Source: Geodermatophilus sp. DSM 45219 (GTDB lineage Bacteria; Actinomycetota; Actinomycetes; Mycobacteriales; Geodermatophilaceae). From it: a stretch of DNA of 64,000 nt. The position numbers and the translations under genes were made by a program. This document shows, in pieces, positions 27,911-37,139 of the stretch; position 1 is the stretch's first letter, and each line of letters begins with the position of its first letter. The stretch is taken from the NCBI RefSeq assembly GCF_900104025.1, contig NZ_FNIQ01000008.1, forward strand, positions 124,001 to 188,000, in the 5' to 3' direction. The notes below the pieces were generated by a model that made no database searches, was not told the origin of the DNA, and was given only the letters and a program-made list of their open reading frames with translations.

Positions 27911-27930
27911 GCTTGCCAGACTGGGCGGTC

Positions 27931-28587
27931 ATGCCACGGAGGAACCCGGCCCGCCGCGCCGCGCTCGCCGACGCGGCCATCCGCCTGCTGCCCGCCGAGG
28001 GCATCCACGGCCTGACCCACCGCGCGGTCGAGGGTGTGGCCGGTCTGCCGACGGGAACAGCGGCGAACTACTTCCGCAGCCGGGAGGAGCTGCTGGTCGC
28101 TGCGGCCGAACGGGCGGTGTCCCTGCACCTGGAGGACATGGAGCGGATCGACCGTGCGGTGGACGTCAGCTCGTCGCCCAGCCCCCTGGCCGAACTCATC
28201 GCCGTCTCGCTCCAGGACGCCGTCACCGCGTCACGCGAGCGCTACCTCGCGATCTTCGAGCTCCGGCTCGAGGCCCGGCGACGTCCCGCGCTCGCCGCTG
28301 CGCTCGCACGCCTGGGCGCGGTGGCGAGCGCGATCACTGCTGACGAGCACCGCACGCTCGGGCTGAGCGTCTCACCCGAGGCGATCCCCACCCTCGTGAC
28401 GCTCTACGGGGGAGTGCTGTTCACGCTCGTCACGGGACCTGGCGGCGTCGAGCGCGACGTCATCCGCCGGCTCGCCCACGCCATCGTCCACGGCGCCGTC
28501 GACGCAACGCTCGTGGACCGTGAACCCTCCGGCCTCGAACAGCGCAGCTCCGACCTGACCGACCACTCCCGCACCTCGACCACGTAG
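27931..28587 (+). CDS. TetR family transcriptional regulator
   Basis: A 218-residue protein. The N-terminal TetR DNA-binding domain is read as RRAALADAAIRLLPAEGIHG, followed by LTHRAVEGVAGLPTGTAANY and FRSREELLVAAAER. The C-terminal half is a helical ligand domain. ATG 27931 is preferred over the longer frame from 27805, which would overlap the divergent monooxygenase start. The probable target is the adjacent monooxygenase gene and its own promoter. Downstream, no gene is read on this strand for over 1 kb. Confidence 0.9.
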   Translation: MPRRNPARRAALADAAIRLLPAEGIHGLTHRAVEGVAGLPTGTAANYFRSREELLVAAAERAVSLHLEDMERIDRAVDVSSSPSPLAELIAVSLQDAVTASRERYLAIFELRLEARRRPALAAALARLGAVASAITADEHRTLGLSVSPEAIPTLVTLYGGVLFTLVTGPGGVERDVIRRLAHAIVHGAVDATLVDREPSGLEQRSSDLTDHSRTSTT

Positions 28588-28691
28588 GCCCGGGCCCCCG
28601 CCCTCCGCCCACGACCGAGCCGGTGGCCGCTCCCCTGCGGGACGGACTGCACCGGCTCGCCGACTGTGCACGGTGACCGGTAGGGGTTGGC

Positions 28692-29040
28692 CTACCGGGC
28701 ACCGACCGAGCTCCGGCGTGCGAGCCAGAGGGAGAGGACCAGTGCAGTGACCCGCACGAGGAACAGCGGATCCCACAGGTAGGCGTGTCCCCTCATGGCC
28801 TCGAGGTCGTAGCCGCCGTCAGGACGGATCAGCCCGGCGAGCACCGCGGCACTCACGGCCGTGTTGACGCTGCCGTAGGCGACCAGCAGCAGTCCGCCGG
28901 CCCAGCCGGCAGCGCGCCAGAAGCGGCAGCCACTGCCCGCCGAGCGCCCAGTACAGGCTGGCCGCGGCGTGCAGCATCCTGGCGACGCCGGCTACCCACA
29001 CCAGGAGTCGGGCGGGTCGAAGCCCTCCTCGCGGTGTCAC
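28692..29040 (-). pseudogene. Frameshifted DUF3995 membrane protein
   Basis: From GTG 29040 the minus strand reads LLVWVAGVARMLHAAASLYW and ALGGQWLPLLAR, the start of a DUF3995 protein. Near 28910-28918 the homology jumps one frame and continues as AGWAGGLLLVAYGSVNTAVS, then DLEAMRGHAYLWDPLFLVRV and a stop at 28692. The region between GGQWL and PLLAR also seems about 30-40 residues short compared with family members as I know them. A gene with one frameshift and a probable internal deletion is therefore likely non-functional. The GTG overlaps the stop of a small upstream frame. Confidence 0.6.
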
Positions 29041-29150
29041 CGTGCGCAGGCTGACCGGAGCGCCTCATCCGAGATGACCATCCCCTGGCGACCGTCGAGT
29101 CGATCACCCGTGCGCAGAGCCACGACGGTCGGGTCCACCACGTTGGTCAC
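29037..29150 (-). CDS. Very small frame coupled between GNAT and DUF3995 remnant
   Basis: 37 codons beginning at a GTG that overlaps the GNAT stop by 4 bases and ending in a TGA that overlaps the DUF3995 GTG by 4 bases (VTNVVDPTVVALRTGDRLDG, then RQGMVISDEALRSACAR). The double GTGA coupling suggests a once-real operon gene; its length suggests it is a truncated remnant. I recognise no family. Confidence 0.3.
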   Translation of the reverse strand: MTNVVDPTVVALRTGDRLDGRQGMVISDEALRSACAR

Positions 29151-29635
29151 TCTGCCCGGATCAGGACACTCGAGGTGCAGGCATCGGTCCGGAACTCCCT
29201 GAAGCCGAGCTTGGCGCACAGCGGGAGTGGGACGGAGGCGAGGTCGTTCGGGTCCAGCACCGGCACACGTCCGCGCGTCTCGACGTACTCCACCGATTCC
29301 CTCAGCAGGTACCGGGCGACGCCGTAGTCGTGCCTGGACGGTTTCACGAACAGTCGTCCGATCACCAGCAGGTCGTCGGCCTCCCGGCGGATCTGTGCGA
29401 CGACGTCGAGGACCCAGCGGGCGTCGGGCGGCCGGTAGATCTGGACGTGGCCGACCACGTTCCGGGTCGGGGCAACGCTCACCGGTGCCTGATCGAACAC
29501 CCACGAGCGCTCGGCGTCGACCTCCTGCAGCCAGTCCCGCGGCTGCCGTCCCGCGAGGACGCCGGCATGGTCGTCCAGCTCGCCGAGGACGTCGCACAGG
29601 CGGTCGAGGTCCTCGTTCCTGCGCTCACGGATCAT
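29147..29635 (-). CDS. GNAT family N-acetyltransferase
   Basis: A 162-residue protein from ATG 29635. It has IRERRNEDLDRLCDVLGELD at the N-terminus, a central VGHVQIYRPPDARWVLDVVA, the acetyl-CoA region LLVIGRLFVKPSRHDYGVAR, which is a degenerate R/Q-x2-G-x-G/A motif (HDYGVA), and the C-terminal LASVPLPLCAKLGFREF. Substrate unknown. It appears intact although its downstream neighbours are decayed. Confidence 0.75.
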   Translation of the reverse strand: MIRERRNEDLDRLCDVLGELDDHAGVLAGRQPRDWLQEVDAERSWVFDQAPVSVAPTRNVVGHVQIYRPPDARWVLDVVAQIRREADDLLVIGRLFVKPSRHDYGVARYLLRESVEYVETRGRVPVLDPNDLASVPLPLCAKLGFREFRTDACTSSVLIRAE

Positions 29636-29754
29636 CGTGGCCCGAGGCTAGCGGTCGCGTCACAGCCGGGTAGCGGCTGCGGCCGTCGCCGGGTGACCCG
29701 GCGCACCGGAGCGCCGGCTTCGGCCTGCCTGTGGAGGTGCGCCATGACGGCGCT

Positions 29755-30060
29755 GTGATCGGCTACGCCCGGGTGTCCACCGACGCCCAGGACCTCACCG
29801 CCCAACGCGAGAGGCTGGTCGCCCTCGGCGTCGACCTCTCACGCATCTACGTCGACCACGGGCTGACCGGCACCAACCGCGAGCGCCCGGGCTGCGTGAG
29901 GCGCTGGCTGCCTGCCGAGGGGGCGACACCCTGGTGGTCACCGAGCCGACCGGCTGGCCCGCTCGCTGCCGGCGCCCGCGCCATCCCTGAAGAGCTCACC
30001 CGCCGCTAGGTCCGCCTCAGCCCGGGCGGGTCGGTGTTCACGGCGAGCGCGCTGCCGCCC
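29755..30060 (+). pseudogene. Decayed small serine recombinase (resolvase/invertase family)
   Basis: GTG 29755 opens IGYARVSTDAQDLTAQRERL, the catalytic-serine (ARVST) N-terminus of a resolvase, then RIYVDHGLTGTNRERPG. After that the homology shifts frames more than once: LREALAACRGGDTLVVTEP in one frame, DRLARSLP in another, ARAIPEELTRR then a stop, and VRLSPGGSVF beyond it. The catalytic core is therefore broken and the DNA-binding domain absent. It marks a past mobile element in this segment; no terminal repeats could be identified. Confidence 0.7.
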
Positions 30061-30311
30061 GGCAGGAGCTGGAGGAGATGTGGGCACGAGTTCCTCCAGG
30101 AGGCGCGAGCCACGTCTGGCGCGCTGGGCGACGACGCTCACGGTCAGCTGGTCAGAGGTGCCATGGACGAGGTGGGTCGAGCACTGGCCGAGGGCTCGAC
30201 CGAGCCGCTGCCACACCACTGAGCAGGAACCCGACCTGCTGCGTGCCGTCAGCGACGCCGTCGAACTCGTGCCCCTGCGATGGGGCTGCCGTGGCGGCCC
30301 TCGCCGGGAGG
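30061..30311. other. Gene-free stretch right of the recombinase remnant
   Basis: No recognisable protein on either strand. A 62-codon frame (30034-30222) has no homology that I can recognise and no ribosome site. Probably degraded mobile-element sequence forming the right edge of the accessory segment. Confidence 0.4.
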
Positions 30312-31127
30312 TCACACGCCCGACTGCACCTGCAGGTCCACGACCAGCGGCAGGTGGTCCGAGGCGCCGGCACCGTCCAGCACGTGCGCGCGGGCCACGC
30401 CGACGCCGGGGGAGACCCACACCTGGTCGATCCGCCGGTGCGGACGGCGGGCGGGGTGGGTCTCGCCGTGCCGGGCGTGCCAGAACCGCCAGCCGGCCCG
30501 GTCCTCGCGGTCGGGGGCCAGCTCCCAGGCGTCGGTGAAGCGCCCGGCCAGCGCGGCCAGCTCCGGGGCGCCGGGATCGGCGTTGAAGTCACCCACCAGG
30601 ACGCCGGTCTGCATCGGCTCGGTGTGCAGCGCGGCGATCGCCGCGATCTGCTCGGCACGCTCCTCGGGGGAGCGGGTGGACAGGTGGGTGGTCGTCACCC
30701 ACAGCGCGGCGCCGTCCAGCTCGACCATGGTGCGCAGTGCGCTGCGCGGCTCGCCGCCACCGGGCAGCGGGTGGACGTCGCTGATCAGGATCGGCAGCCG
30801 GGACAGCAGCGCGTTGCCGTACTGACGGCGCAGCCCTTCCTCCCGGCGCGGCTCGTCGATCGCCGGACCCCACGCCAGCTGCATGTCCAGGGCCCGCGAC
30901 AGCAGCAGGGCCTGGTCGACGTCCTCGCTGCGGCCGCCGTAGTGCCGGTCGACCTCCTGCAGGCAGATGACGTCGGCGTCGGCCGCGGCGAGCAGCGTGG
31001 CCAGCCGCGGCAGGTCGTGCCGCCCGTCGTCCCCCACGCCGTGGTGGGTGTTGAAGGTGACCAGCCGGACCGGCACCGGCGGCTGGTCGGGGCCGGGAGC
31101 GGGCCTCGTGCCCAGGGCGTCCGTCAC
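30312..31127 (-). CDS. Endonuclease/exonuclease/phosphatase (EEP) family hydrolase
   Basis: A 271-residue EEP-superfamily phosphodiesterase. Metal and catalytic motifs are present in order: VTFNTHHGVG, VICLQEVDRHYGGR (Glu), WVTTTHLSTRS (His), VLVGDFNADPGAPELAAL (Asp/Asn) and DGAGASDHLPLVVDL (Asp-His). No signal peptide, so cytoplasmic. The substrate could be a nucleic acid, phospholipid or nucleotide. GTG 31127 is 4 bases downstream of the phoD-like gene stop, so the two phosphoesterases are co-transcribed. Confidence 0.85.
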   Translation of the reverse strand: MTDALGTRPAPGPDQPPVPVRLVTFNTHHGVGDDGRHDLPRLATLLAAADADVICLQEVDRHYGGRSEDVDQALLLSRALDMQLAWGPAIDEPRREEGLRRQYGNALLSRLPILISDVHPLPGGGEPRSALRTMVELDGAALWVTTTHLSTRSPEERAEQIAAIAALHTEPMQTGVLVGDFNADPGAPELAALAGRFTDAWELAPDREDRAGWRFWHARHGETHPARRPHRRIDQVWVSPGVGVARAHVLDGAGASDHLPLVVDLQVQSGV

Positions 31128-31131
31128 CCCG

Positions 31132-32823
31132 TCAGCCTGTCACCTCCGCCGTGGCCGCCGCCGACAGCGGCAGGTCGGCGACCAGCCGGAGCCGGTCCCG
31201 GCCCTCCTCCCGGTCGGTGACGAAGAGCCGGAAGGAGGCATCCCGGTCGTGCAGCACCAGCTCGCCGAGCTGGTTGCCGAAGTACGGCCCGGCCCGCTTG
31301 GCCCAGTCGACCTCCGAGGGGCGGACCCGGGCGAGCCGGGACACCCCCGCGGTCAGCCGGCGCGCCCACCGGCTCCAGCCGATCCGGAACCCCACCTTGA
31401 TGGGGTGCGGCGCCTGGTTGTGCAGCGGCGACACCGTCAGCTGGTGCACGCGGCCCACCAGGCCGTCGGGGTGCACGAGCTCGGCCGCGTAGGCGTGGTG
31501 GACGTCGCCGGAGAGCACCAGCGCGGTCGCCGGCGCCCGGCCGTGCTCGCCACGGGCCACCGCCAGCAGGGCCCGCCCCAGCCGCTCGAAGGAGTCGCCG
31601 AACGCGGCCCAGTGCTCGAGGTCGGCGGCCTGCCGCAGCTGCTCGGAGACCCAGCCGAGCGGCCTGCCGTGGTGCCGCCGGTTGAGCGTGGCGTTCCACC
31701 GCTCGATCTCGTGGACGGCGTGCGGCAGCAGCCACGGCAGCGAGGTGCCCAGCACCAGGTGCTCGACGCCCTCGTCGACGGCCCGGCGCATCGCCGCCTC
31801 CACCCAGGCGAACTCGTCCTCGTCGAGCATCGAGCGCGTCGACTCCTCCAGGACGCGGCCGGCGCGGCTGTCGACCACGACCAGCCGGGCCTCGCCCCAG
31901 TGCCGGACGTAGCTCCAGCGGACCGAGCGCGGGTCCCGGTCGGCTGCCTCGGCCATCGCCTGCAGCACCGGCTCGGCGTCGTCGGGGTGATCGCGGACCG
32001 CCGCCCAGGTGCGGTCCTCGGCCAGCTCCTGCGGGCTGAGGTTGCCCAGGTGCTGGTAGACCCAGTAGCTGACCAGGCCGCCGCAGATCCGCCGGGTCCA
32101 CCAGTCCGCGCCGGTCACCGTGCGCCGCCACGCGGCGGAGGTGTTCCAGTCGTCGATCATCTCGTGGTCGTCGAAGATCATCGACGACGGCACGGTCGAC
32201 AGCAGCCAGCGCACCTGCGGGTCGCTCCAGGACTCCGCGTAGAGCCGGGTGTACTCCTCGAAGTCGTCGACCTGGGCGTCGTCCGGCGCCGGCTGCTGCC
32301 GGCGCAGGGACAGCCACCGGCGGGTCTCCGGGGTCAGCTCGTCGGCGTAGATCTGGTCGCCGAGCAGCACGAGCGCGTCGGGCCACTCGCTCTCGGGCTG
32401 CTCGAGGAGGCGTGCGGCGTAGGTGTCCAGCGCGTCGGGCGGGATGCCCTCGGACGCGTCCACGGTCGACGGCGTGGCGTACCGGCAGGAGCCGAACGCG
32501 ATGGTGAACGGGCCCGGCCGGCCCGGCGTGCGGATGCGGCTGGCTGGGAACGGCGACCCGGGGTCCGGCCAGACGCGCCGGCCCTCGCCGCCGTCCGTGG
32601 ACAGGTGCACCTCGTAGGGCGTGACGCTGCCCGGCTCCAGCCCCTCGACCAGGACGAGTGCGTAGCAGTGGCCGCTCACGGTGAAGGTGCGGGCCCGGCG
32701 GCCGAGCACCTCGACCTCGCACGGCCGGTCGGTCTCCACCCAGACGGTGGCCGACACCGGGTCGACGTGCCGCAGCAGCGGGCCGAGCAGGAGGACCGGT
32801 TCGCTCCGGCCGGGCAGCGGCAT
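31132..32823 (-). CDS. PhoD-like alkaline phosphatase family metallophosphoesterase
   Basis: A 563-residue protein with an N-terminal fibronectin/Ig-like domain (about 1-100; LLLGPLLRHVDPVSATVWVE) and a PhoD-type catalytic domain. Motifs: TIAFGSCRYATPST, ALVLLGDQIYADELTPE, MIFDDHEMIDDWN and ALVLSGDVHHAYAAELVH. Unlike exported PhoD there is no Tat twin-arginine signal at ATG 32823, so it is probably cytoplasmic, like the subfamily annotated as alkaline phosphatase D-related. Substrate uncertain. It heads a leftward pair with the EEP hydrolase and is divergent from ftsY across 70 bases. Confidence 0.85.
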   Translation of the reverse strand: MPLPGRSEPVLLLGPLLRHVDPVSATVWVETDRPCEVEVLGRRARTFTVSGHCYALVLVEGLEPGSVTPYEVHLSTDGGEGRRVWPDPGSPFPASRIRTPGRPGPFTIAFGSCRYATPSTVDASEGIPPDALDTYAARLLEQPESEWPDALVLLGDQIYADELTPETRRWLSLRRQQPAPDDAQVDDFEEYTRLYAESWSDPQVRWLLSTVPSSMIFDDHEMIDDWNTSAAWRRTVTGADWWTRRICGGLVSYWVYQHLGNLSPQELAEDRTWAAVRDHPDDAEPVLQAMAEAADRDPRSVRWSYVRHWGEARLVVVDSRAGRVLEESTRSMLDEDEFAWVEAAMRRAVDEGVEHLVLGTSLPWLLPHAVHEIERWNATLNRRHHGRPLGWVSEQLRQAADLEHWAAFGDSFERLGRALLAVARGEHGRAPATALVLSGDVHHAYAAELVHPDGLVGRVHQLTVSPLHNQAPHPIKVGFRIGWSRWARRLTAGVSRLARVRPSEVDWAKRAGPYFGNQLGELVLHDRDASFRLFVTDREEGRDRLRLVADLPLSAAATAEVTG

Positions 32824-32893
32824 GCGCTCCAGCCTGGCCCACGGGCGCGGGTTCCGCACGGACCCCGGCTGCGGGGCTGGGAGACTGAGGGCC

Positions 32894-34120
32894 ATGGAGT
32901 TCGTGCTGATCGCCATCGCGATCCTGCTCGTCGGGCTGGTCCTGGGGGTCAGCCTGCTCGTCGGTCGCGGCCGGCGGACCACCCGCCTGGACGACGACGC
33001 CACCGCCGGCACCACGCTGACCCGGCCGCGCCCGCCCAGCCCGACGACGGAGGCGCCGCCCCGCCCGTCGGGGTCGACGGCCAGCGGCCTGGGGACGACG
33101 GCCGAGCCGGACGCCGTCTCGCCCGAGGCGCCGCCGGACGTCGTCCTGCCGCCGGCCGAGCCCGAGCCGGAGCTGGTCTTCGAGACCCCGCCGCCGTCGG
33201 CCGGCCGGATGACCCGGCTGCGGTCGCGGCTGGCCCGCTCGCAGTCCAACCTCGGCCGCGGGCTGCTCACCGTGCTCGCCCGCGAGCGGCTGACCGAGGA
33301 CGACTGGGAGGAGGTCGAGGAGACCCTGCTGGCCGCCGACGTCGGCGTCGCGGCCACCCAGCAGATCGTCGACCGGCTGCGCACCCAGTCGATGGTGCTG
33401 GCCACCGCGTCGGGCCCGGAGCTGCGGCAGCTGCTGGTGCGAGAGCTGACGACCGTCCTCGGTCCCGACCTCGACCGCAGACTCGGTGTCGACCGGCACG
33501 ACGGCCTGCCGGGGATCGTCCTGGTGGTCGGCGTCAACGGCGCGGGCAAGACGACGACCGTCGGGAAGATCGCCCGCGTGCTCGTCGGTGACGGCAAGAG
33601 CGTCGTCCTGGGTGCCGCCGACACCTTCCGCGCCGCCGCCGCCGACCAGCTGGAGACGTGGGGGGAGCGGGTGGGCGTGCTCACCGTCCGCGGCCGGGAG
33701 GGGGCCGACCCGGCGTCGGTCGGGTTCGAGGCCGCACGCACCGGCGTCGAGGGCGAGGTGGACACCGTCGTCGTCGACACCGCCGGCCGGCTGCACACCA
33801 AGGGTGGCCTGATGGACGAGCTCGGCAAGATCAAGCGGGTCGTGGAGAAGGTGGCGCCGGTGACCGAGGTGCTGCTGGTCCTCGACGCCACGACCGGTCA
33901 GAACGGCGTCGTCCAGGCGCGGGTGTTCACCGAGGCGGTGACCGTGACCGGCGTCGTCCTCACCAAGCTCGACGGCACCGCCAAGGGCGGCATCGTCGTC
34001 TCCGTGCAGCGCGAGCTCGGCATCCCGGTGAAGCTCGTCGGGCTGGGCGAGGGCGCCGACGACCTGGCGCCCTTCGAGCCGGAGGCGTTCGCCGAGGCGC
34101 TCGTCGGCGGGGCCGACTAG
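32894..34120 (+). CDS. ftsY: Signal recognition particle receptor FtsY
   Basis: SRP receptor GTPase of 408 residues. It starts with a transmembrane anchor (FVLIAIAILLVGLVLGVSLL), as in actinomycetes, then a Pro/Glu-rich acidic A region to about residue 100, and the NG domain: GVNGAGKTTTVGKIARVL (G1), ADTFRAAAADQLETW (closing loop), VVDTAGRLHTKGGLMDEL (G3) and LTKLDGTAKGGIVVSVQREL (G4). Ffh, its partner, is at 42939. The stop is shared with the convergent lyase: the four bases CTAG serve both. Normally directly follows smc. Confidence 0.97.
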   Translation: MEFVLIAIAILLVGLVLGVSLLVGRGRRTTRLDDDATAGTTLTRPRPPSPTTEAPPRPSGSTASGLGTTAEPDAVSPEAPPDVVLPPAEPEPELVFETPPPSAGRMTRLRSRLARSQSNLGRGLLTVLARERLTEDDWEEVEETLLAADVGVAATQQIVDRLRTQSMVLATASGPELRQLLVRELTTVLGPDLDRRLGVDRHDGLPGIVLVVGVNGAGKTTTVGKIARVLVGDGKSVVLGAADTFRAAAADQLETWGERVGVLTVRGREGADPASVGFEAARTGVEGEVDTVVVDTAGRLHTKGGLMDELGKIKRVVEKVAPVTEVLLVLDATTGQNGVVQARVFTEAVTVTGVVLTKLDGTAKGGIVVSVQRELGIPVKLVGLGEGADDLAPFEPEAFAEALVGGAD

Positions 34121-35190
34121 GGCGCACCGCCCCAACCGCCCAGGGCCGCCACGGCGCTGCGCACCTCGTCGTCGGCGAGCGCCATCGTCGCGTCGCCCAT
34201 CGACACCTCCAGCCGCACCGCGCCCGGGTCCCCGGTCGGTGCGGGCAGCCCGGTCCAGACGCCCTGCTCGGCGGCGAGAGCGCGGGCGGCCGTGGCTGCC
34301 GCGTCCGGGGTGGTGCGCAGCAGCAGGTGCAGCATCGGCGTCTGCGGCGGGTCGGGGACGACGGTGACGCCCGGCAGGTCCCGCACCGCGTCGGCGACCT
34401 CGCGGGCGCGCTGCAGGTAGGACGGCATGAGGGGCAGCCGGCGGCGCAGGCAGGTCAGGGCGGACGCCGCCCCCGGCCACATCCCGAACATCGTGCCGCC
34501 CATCCGGCGTCGCCACTCGCGCACCTCGGCCACGACGTCGGCCGGCCCGGCCAGGCAGCACCCGGCCAGCGCGCCCAGGCCCTTGTAGAAGCTCACGTAC
34601 ACGGTGTCGAACAGGGCGGCGATCTCGGCGGGGGAGCAGTCGTACCCGGCCGAGGCCTCCCACAGGCGGGCGCCGTCGAGGTGGGCGGCCGCGCCCCGCT
34701 CCCGGGTCCAGCGGACCTGCTGCACCACGTCGTCCCACGGGGGCAGCCGCCCGCCGAGGTCGCGCTGCGGCAGCTCGACCAGCAGCGCGGCCGGGCGCTC
34801 GGCGACCCCGTCGAGGTCGGCGCGAAGCAGCAGCCGGTGGCGGTCGCCGACGGGGCGGCCGACCAGGCCGTGCAGCCGCTCGGGCGCCTGCTCCTCGTGC
34901 CGGGCCAGGTGGGACTCGGGGTGGTACAGCACGGTGCGCCGTCCGCGCCGGTCGGCGTGCACCCGCAGCACCGCCTGCTGGGCCATCACGCCGCTGGGCA
35001 GGTACACCGCCGCCGGCAGGCCGAGCAGCCCGGCGACCTCGGCCTCCAGGTCGGCGACGACGCCGCCCTCGCCGTAGCGGTCCAGCGCCGTGTCCGCCGG
35101 AACGGTGGCCAGCAGGTCCGCCGCCCGCTCCCCGTGGCCGCTCAGGGACCGGTCGCAGGAGGCCCGCAGGGCGATGAGGTCGTCGTCCAC
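34117..35190 (-). CDS. Threonine aldolase family / beta-eliminating PLP lyase
   Basis: Fold-type I PLP enzyme of 357 residues related to low-specificity L-threonine aldolase. YGEGGVVADLEAEVAGLLG and AVYLPSGVMAQQAVLRVHAD form the N-terminal cofactor region; AAAHLDGARLWEASAGY contains the Asp that pairs with the pyridine nitrogen; TVYVSFYKGLGALAGCCLAG contains the Schiff-base lysine. Whether the substrate is threonine, another beta-hydroxy amino acid or something else is not known. It converges on ftsY with shared stop bases and lies 24 bases upstream of the ECF transporter's last gene boundary, but is probably a separate unit. Confidence 0.8.
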   Translation of the reverse strand: MDDDLIALRASCDRSLSGHGERAADLLATVPADTALDRYGEGGVVADLEAEVAGLLGLPAAVYLPSGVMAQQAVLRVHADRRGRRTVLYHPESHLARHEEQAPERLHGLVGRPVGDRHRLLLRADLDGVAERPAALLVELPQRDLGGRLPPWDDVVQQVRWTRERGAAAHLDGARLWEASAGYDCSPAEIAALFDTVYVSFYKGLGALAGCCLAGPADVVAEVREWRRRMGGTMFGMWPGAASALTCLRRRLPLMPSYLQRAREVADAVRDLPGVTVVPDPPQTPMLHLLLRTTPDAAATAARALAAEQGVWTGLPAPTGDPGAVRLEVSMGDATMALADDEVRSAVAALGGWGGAP

Positions 35191-35214
35191 CGGGTCAGTC
35201 TGGTCGCGCGCGGG

Positions 35215-35960
<746 letters not shown>

Positions 35961-35964
<4 letters not shown>

Positions 35965-36743
35965 CCGAGCAGCAGACCGGACGCCAGGACGGCGGCCGCA
36001 CCCAGCGGCAGGGTCAGCGCGGTGAGCCAGTCCTGGGCGGGGACCGCCGTCGCCGGGCCGCCCGGCATCCGTCCGGTGTAGCCGCGCGACAGCATCGCCA
36101 GGTGCACCCGCTCGCCGCGCTCGTAGGAGCGGACGAACAGCGAGCCCGCGGCCGGTCCCAGCACCTTGAGCGCGCCGAGGTGGCGGCCCTGGAACCCGCG
36201 GGACTCCCGGGCCACCCGCATCCGGCCCAGCTCGCCGCCCACGACGTCGGCGTACCGGACCATGAACATCAGGATCTGCACCAGCAGCGAGGGCAGCCGC
36301 AGCCGCTCCAGCCCCTGCACCAGCGCCCGGGGCTCGGTGGTCGCGGCGAGCACGACGGCGGCCAGCACCGACAGCGTCGCCTTGGCCAGCAGCCCACCGG
36401 CCGCGACCAGCCCGCTCTCCGACACCGCGATGCCGGCGACCTCGACCCGGGGCCCCTGCGCCACGAACGGCAGCAGCAGCGCGAAGAGCACGAACGGGAC
36501 CTCGATGGCCAGCCCACGGGCCAGCCGGGCCGGCCCGACCCCCGCGGCCGCGGCGGCGAGCAGCACCAGCGCCAGGTACCCGCCGTAGGCCGCCCACGAC
36601 CAGGCGGCGTCCACGGGGGTGGCCACCACGACCAGCGCGAAGCCCAGGACGGCGACCAGCTTGAGGTGCGGGGCCAGCCGGTGCACCGGGCTGGACGCGG
36701 CGAGGTAGGCAGCGCCGAGGACGCCGCCGTGGACCGCCGTCAC
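35961..36743 (-). CDS. cbiQ: ECF nickel/cobalt transporter transmembrane component (CbiQ/NikQ-like)
   Basis: A 260-residue membrane protein (about five helices) with the two EcfT coupling motifs: MRVARESRGFQGRHLG and LSRGYTGRMPG, which dock the ATPase. The N-terminal SSPVHRLAPHLKLVAVLGFA is typical of CbiQ. Starts at GTG 36743, one base after the PDGLE gene stop; overlaps cbiO by 4 bases. Confidence 0.9.
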
Positions 36744-36744
36744 C

Positions 36745-37083
36745 TCAGTCCGCCGCGCTCGCGCTGTCCCGGCCGCGGCGGCGCAGCAGCAGCGCCAGCC
36801 CGCCGGCGACCAGCAGGGTCACCAGCACCCCGACGACCCCGGCGAGCCCGCCGGAGAGCCGCTCGGAGCCGACGCCGGCCACGCCGTAGTCGGCCAGCGG
36901 GGAGGTCGTGGCCGCGCTGTCCTCCGCGGTGTCGAGGAAGCCGGCCTGCTCGGCGGCCCACTCCAGCCCGTCGGGGGAGCCGCTGGCGTACCAGCTGACC
37001 ACCCCGGCCACCAGGAGGGCGACGGCCAGGCCGGCCACCCAGAGGGCGCGCTCCCGCCTCACGGTTCCCACGGGTTCGCTCAC
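36745..37083 (-). CDS. PDGLE-domain protein (CbiN/NikN-like small subunit)
   Basis: A 112-residue protein with a transmembrane helix at each end (ALWVAGLAVALLVAGVVSWY and LAGVVGVLVTLLVAGGLALL) and the exposed signature SGSPDGLEWAAEQAGF. PDGLE proteins replace or fuse with CbiN as the auxiliary subunit of cobalt/nickel ECF importers, stabilising the substrate-binding CbiM. GTG 37083 is used; GTG 37071 is also possible. A dispersed repeat fragment sits between this gene and cbiM. Confidence 0.87.
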   Translation of the reverse strand: MSEPVGTVRRERALWVAGLAVALLVAGVVSWYASGSPDGLEWAAEQAGFLDTAEDSAATTSPLADYGVAGVGSERLSGGLAGVVGVLVTLLVAGGLALLLRRRGRDSASAAD

Positions 37084-37090
37084 GCTGGCC

Positions 37091-37125
37091 GCTCCGCTCC
37101 TCGCTCGTTCCTCGCTGCGATGCTC
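37091..37125. repeat. Dispersed GC-rich repeat fragment, copy 1
   Basis: The 21 bases at 37099-37119 (core CTCGCTCGTTCCTCGCTGCG) recur exactly, on the other strand, at 63278-63298, with flanks also similar. Located in the 56-base gap between cbiM and the PDGLE gene. Confidence 0.6.
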
Positions 37126-37139
37126 ACGCCCGGCTCCGC

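Noticed and set aside
30034-30222. A 62-codon plus-strand frame right of the recombinase remnant
   Set aside because: No ribosome site, no homology recognised, sits in decayed DNA.
31124-34738. A 1204-codon minus-strand frame across phoD-like and ftsY
   Set aside because: Low-complexity Arg/Gly/Ala composition; the true genes in other frames have intact motifs.
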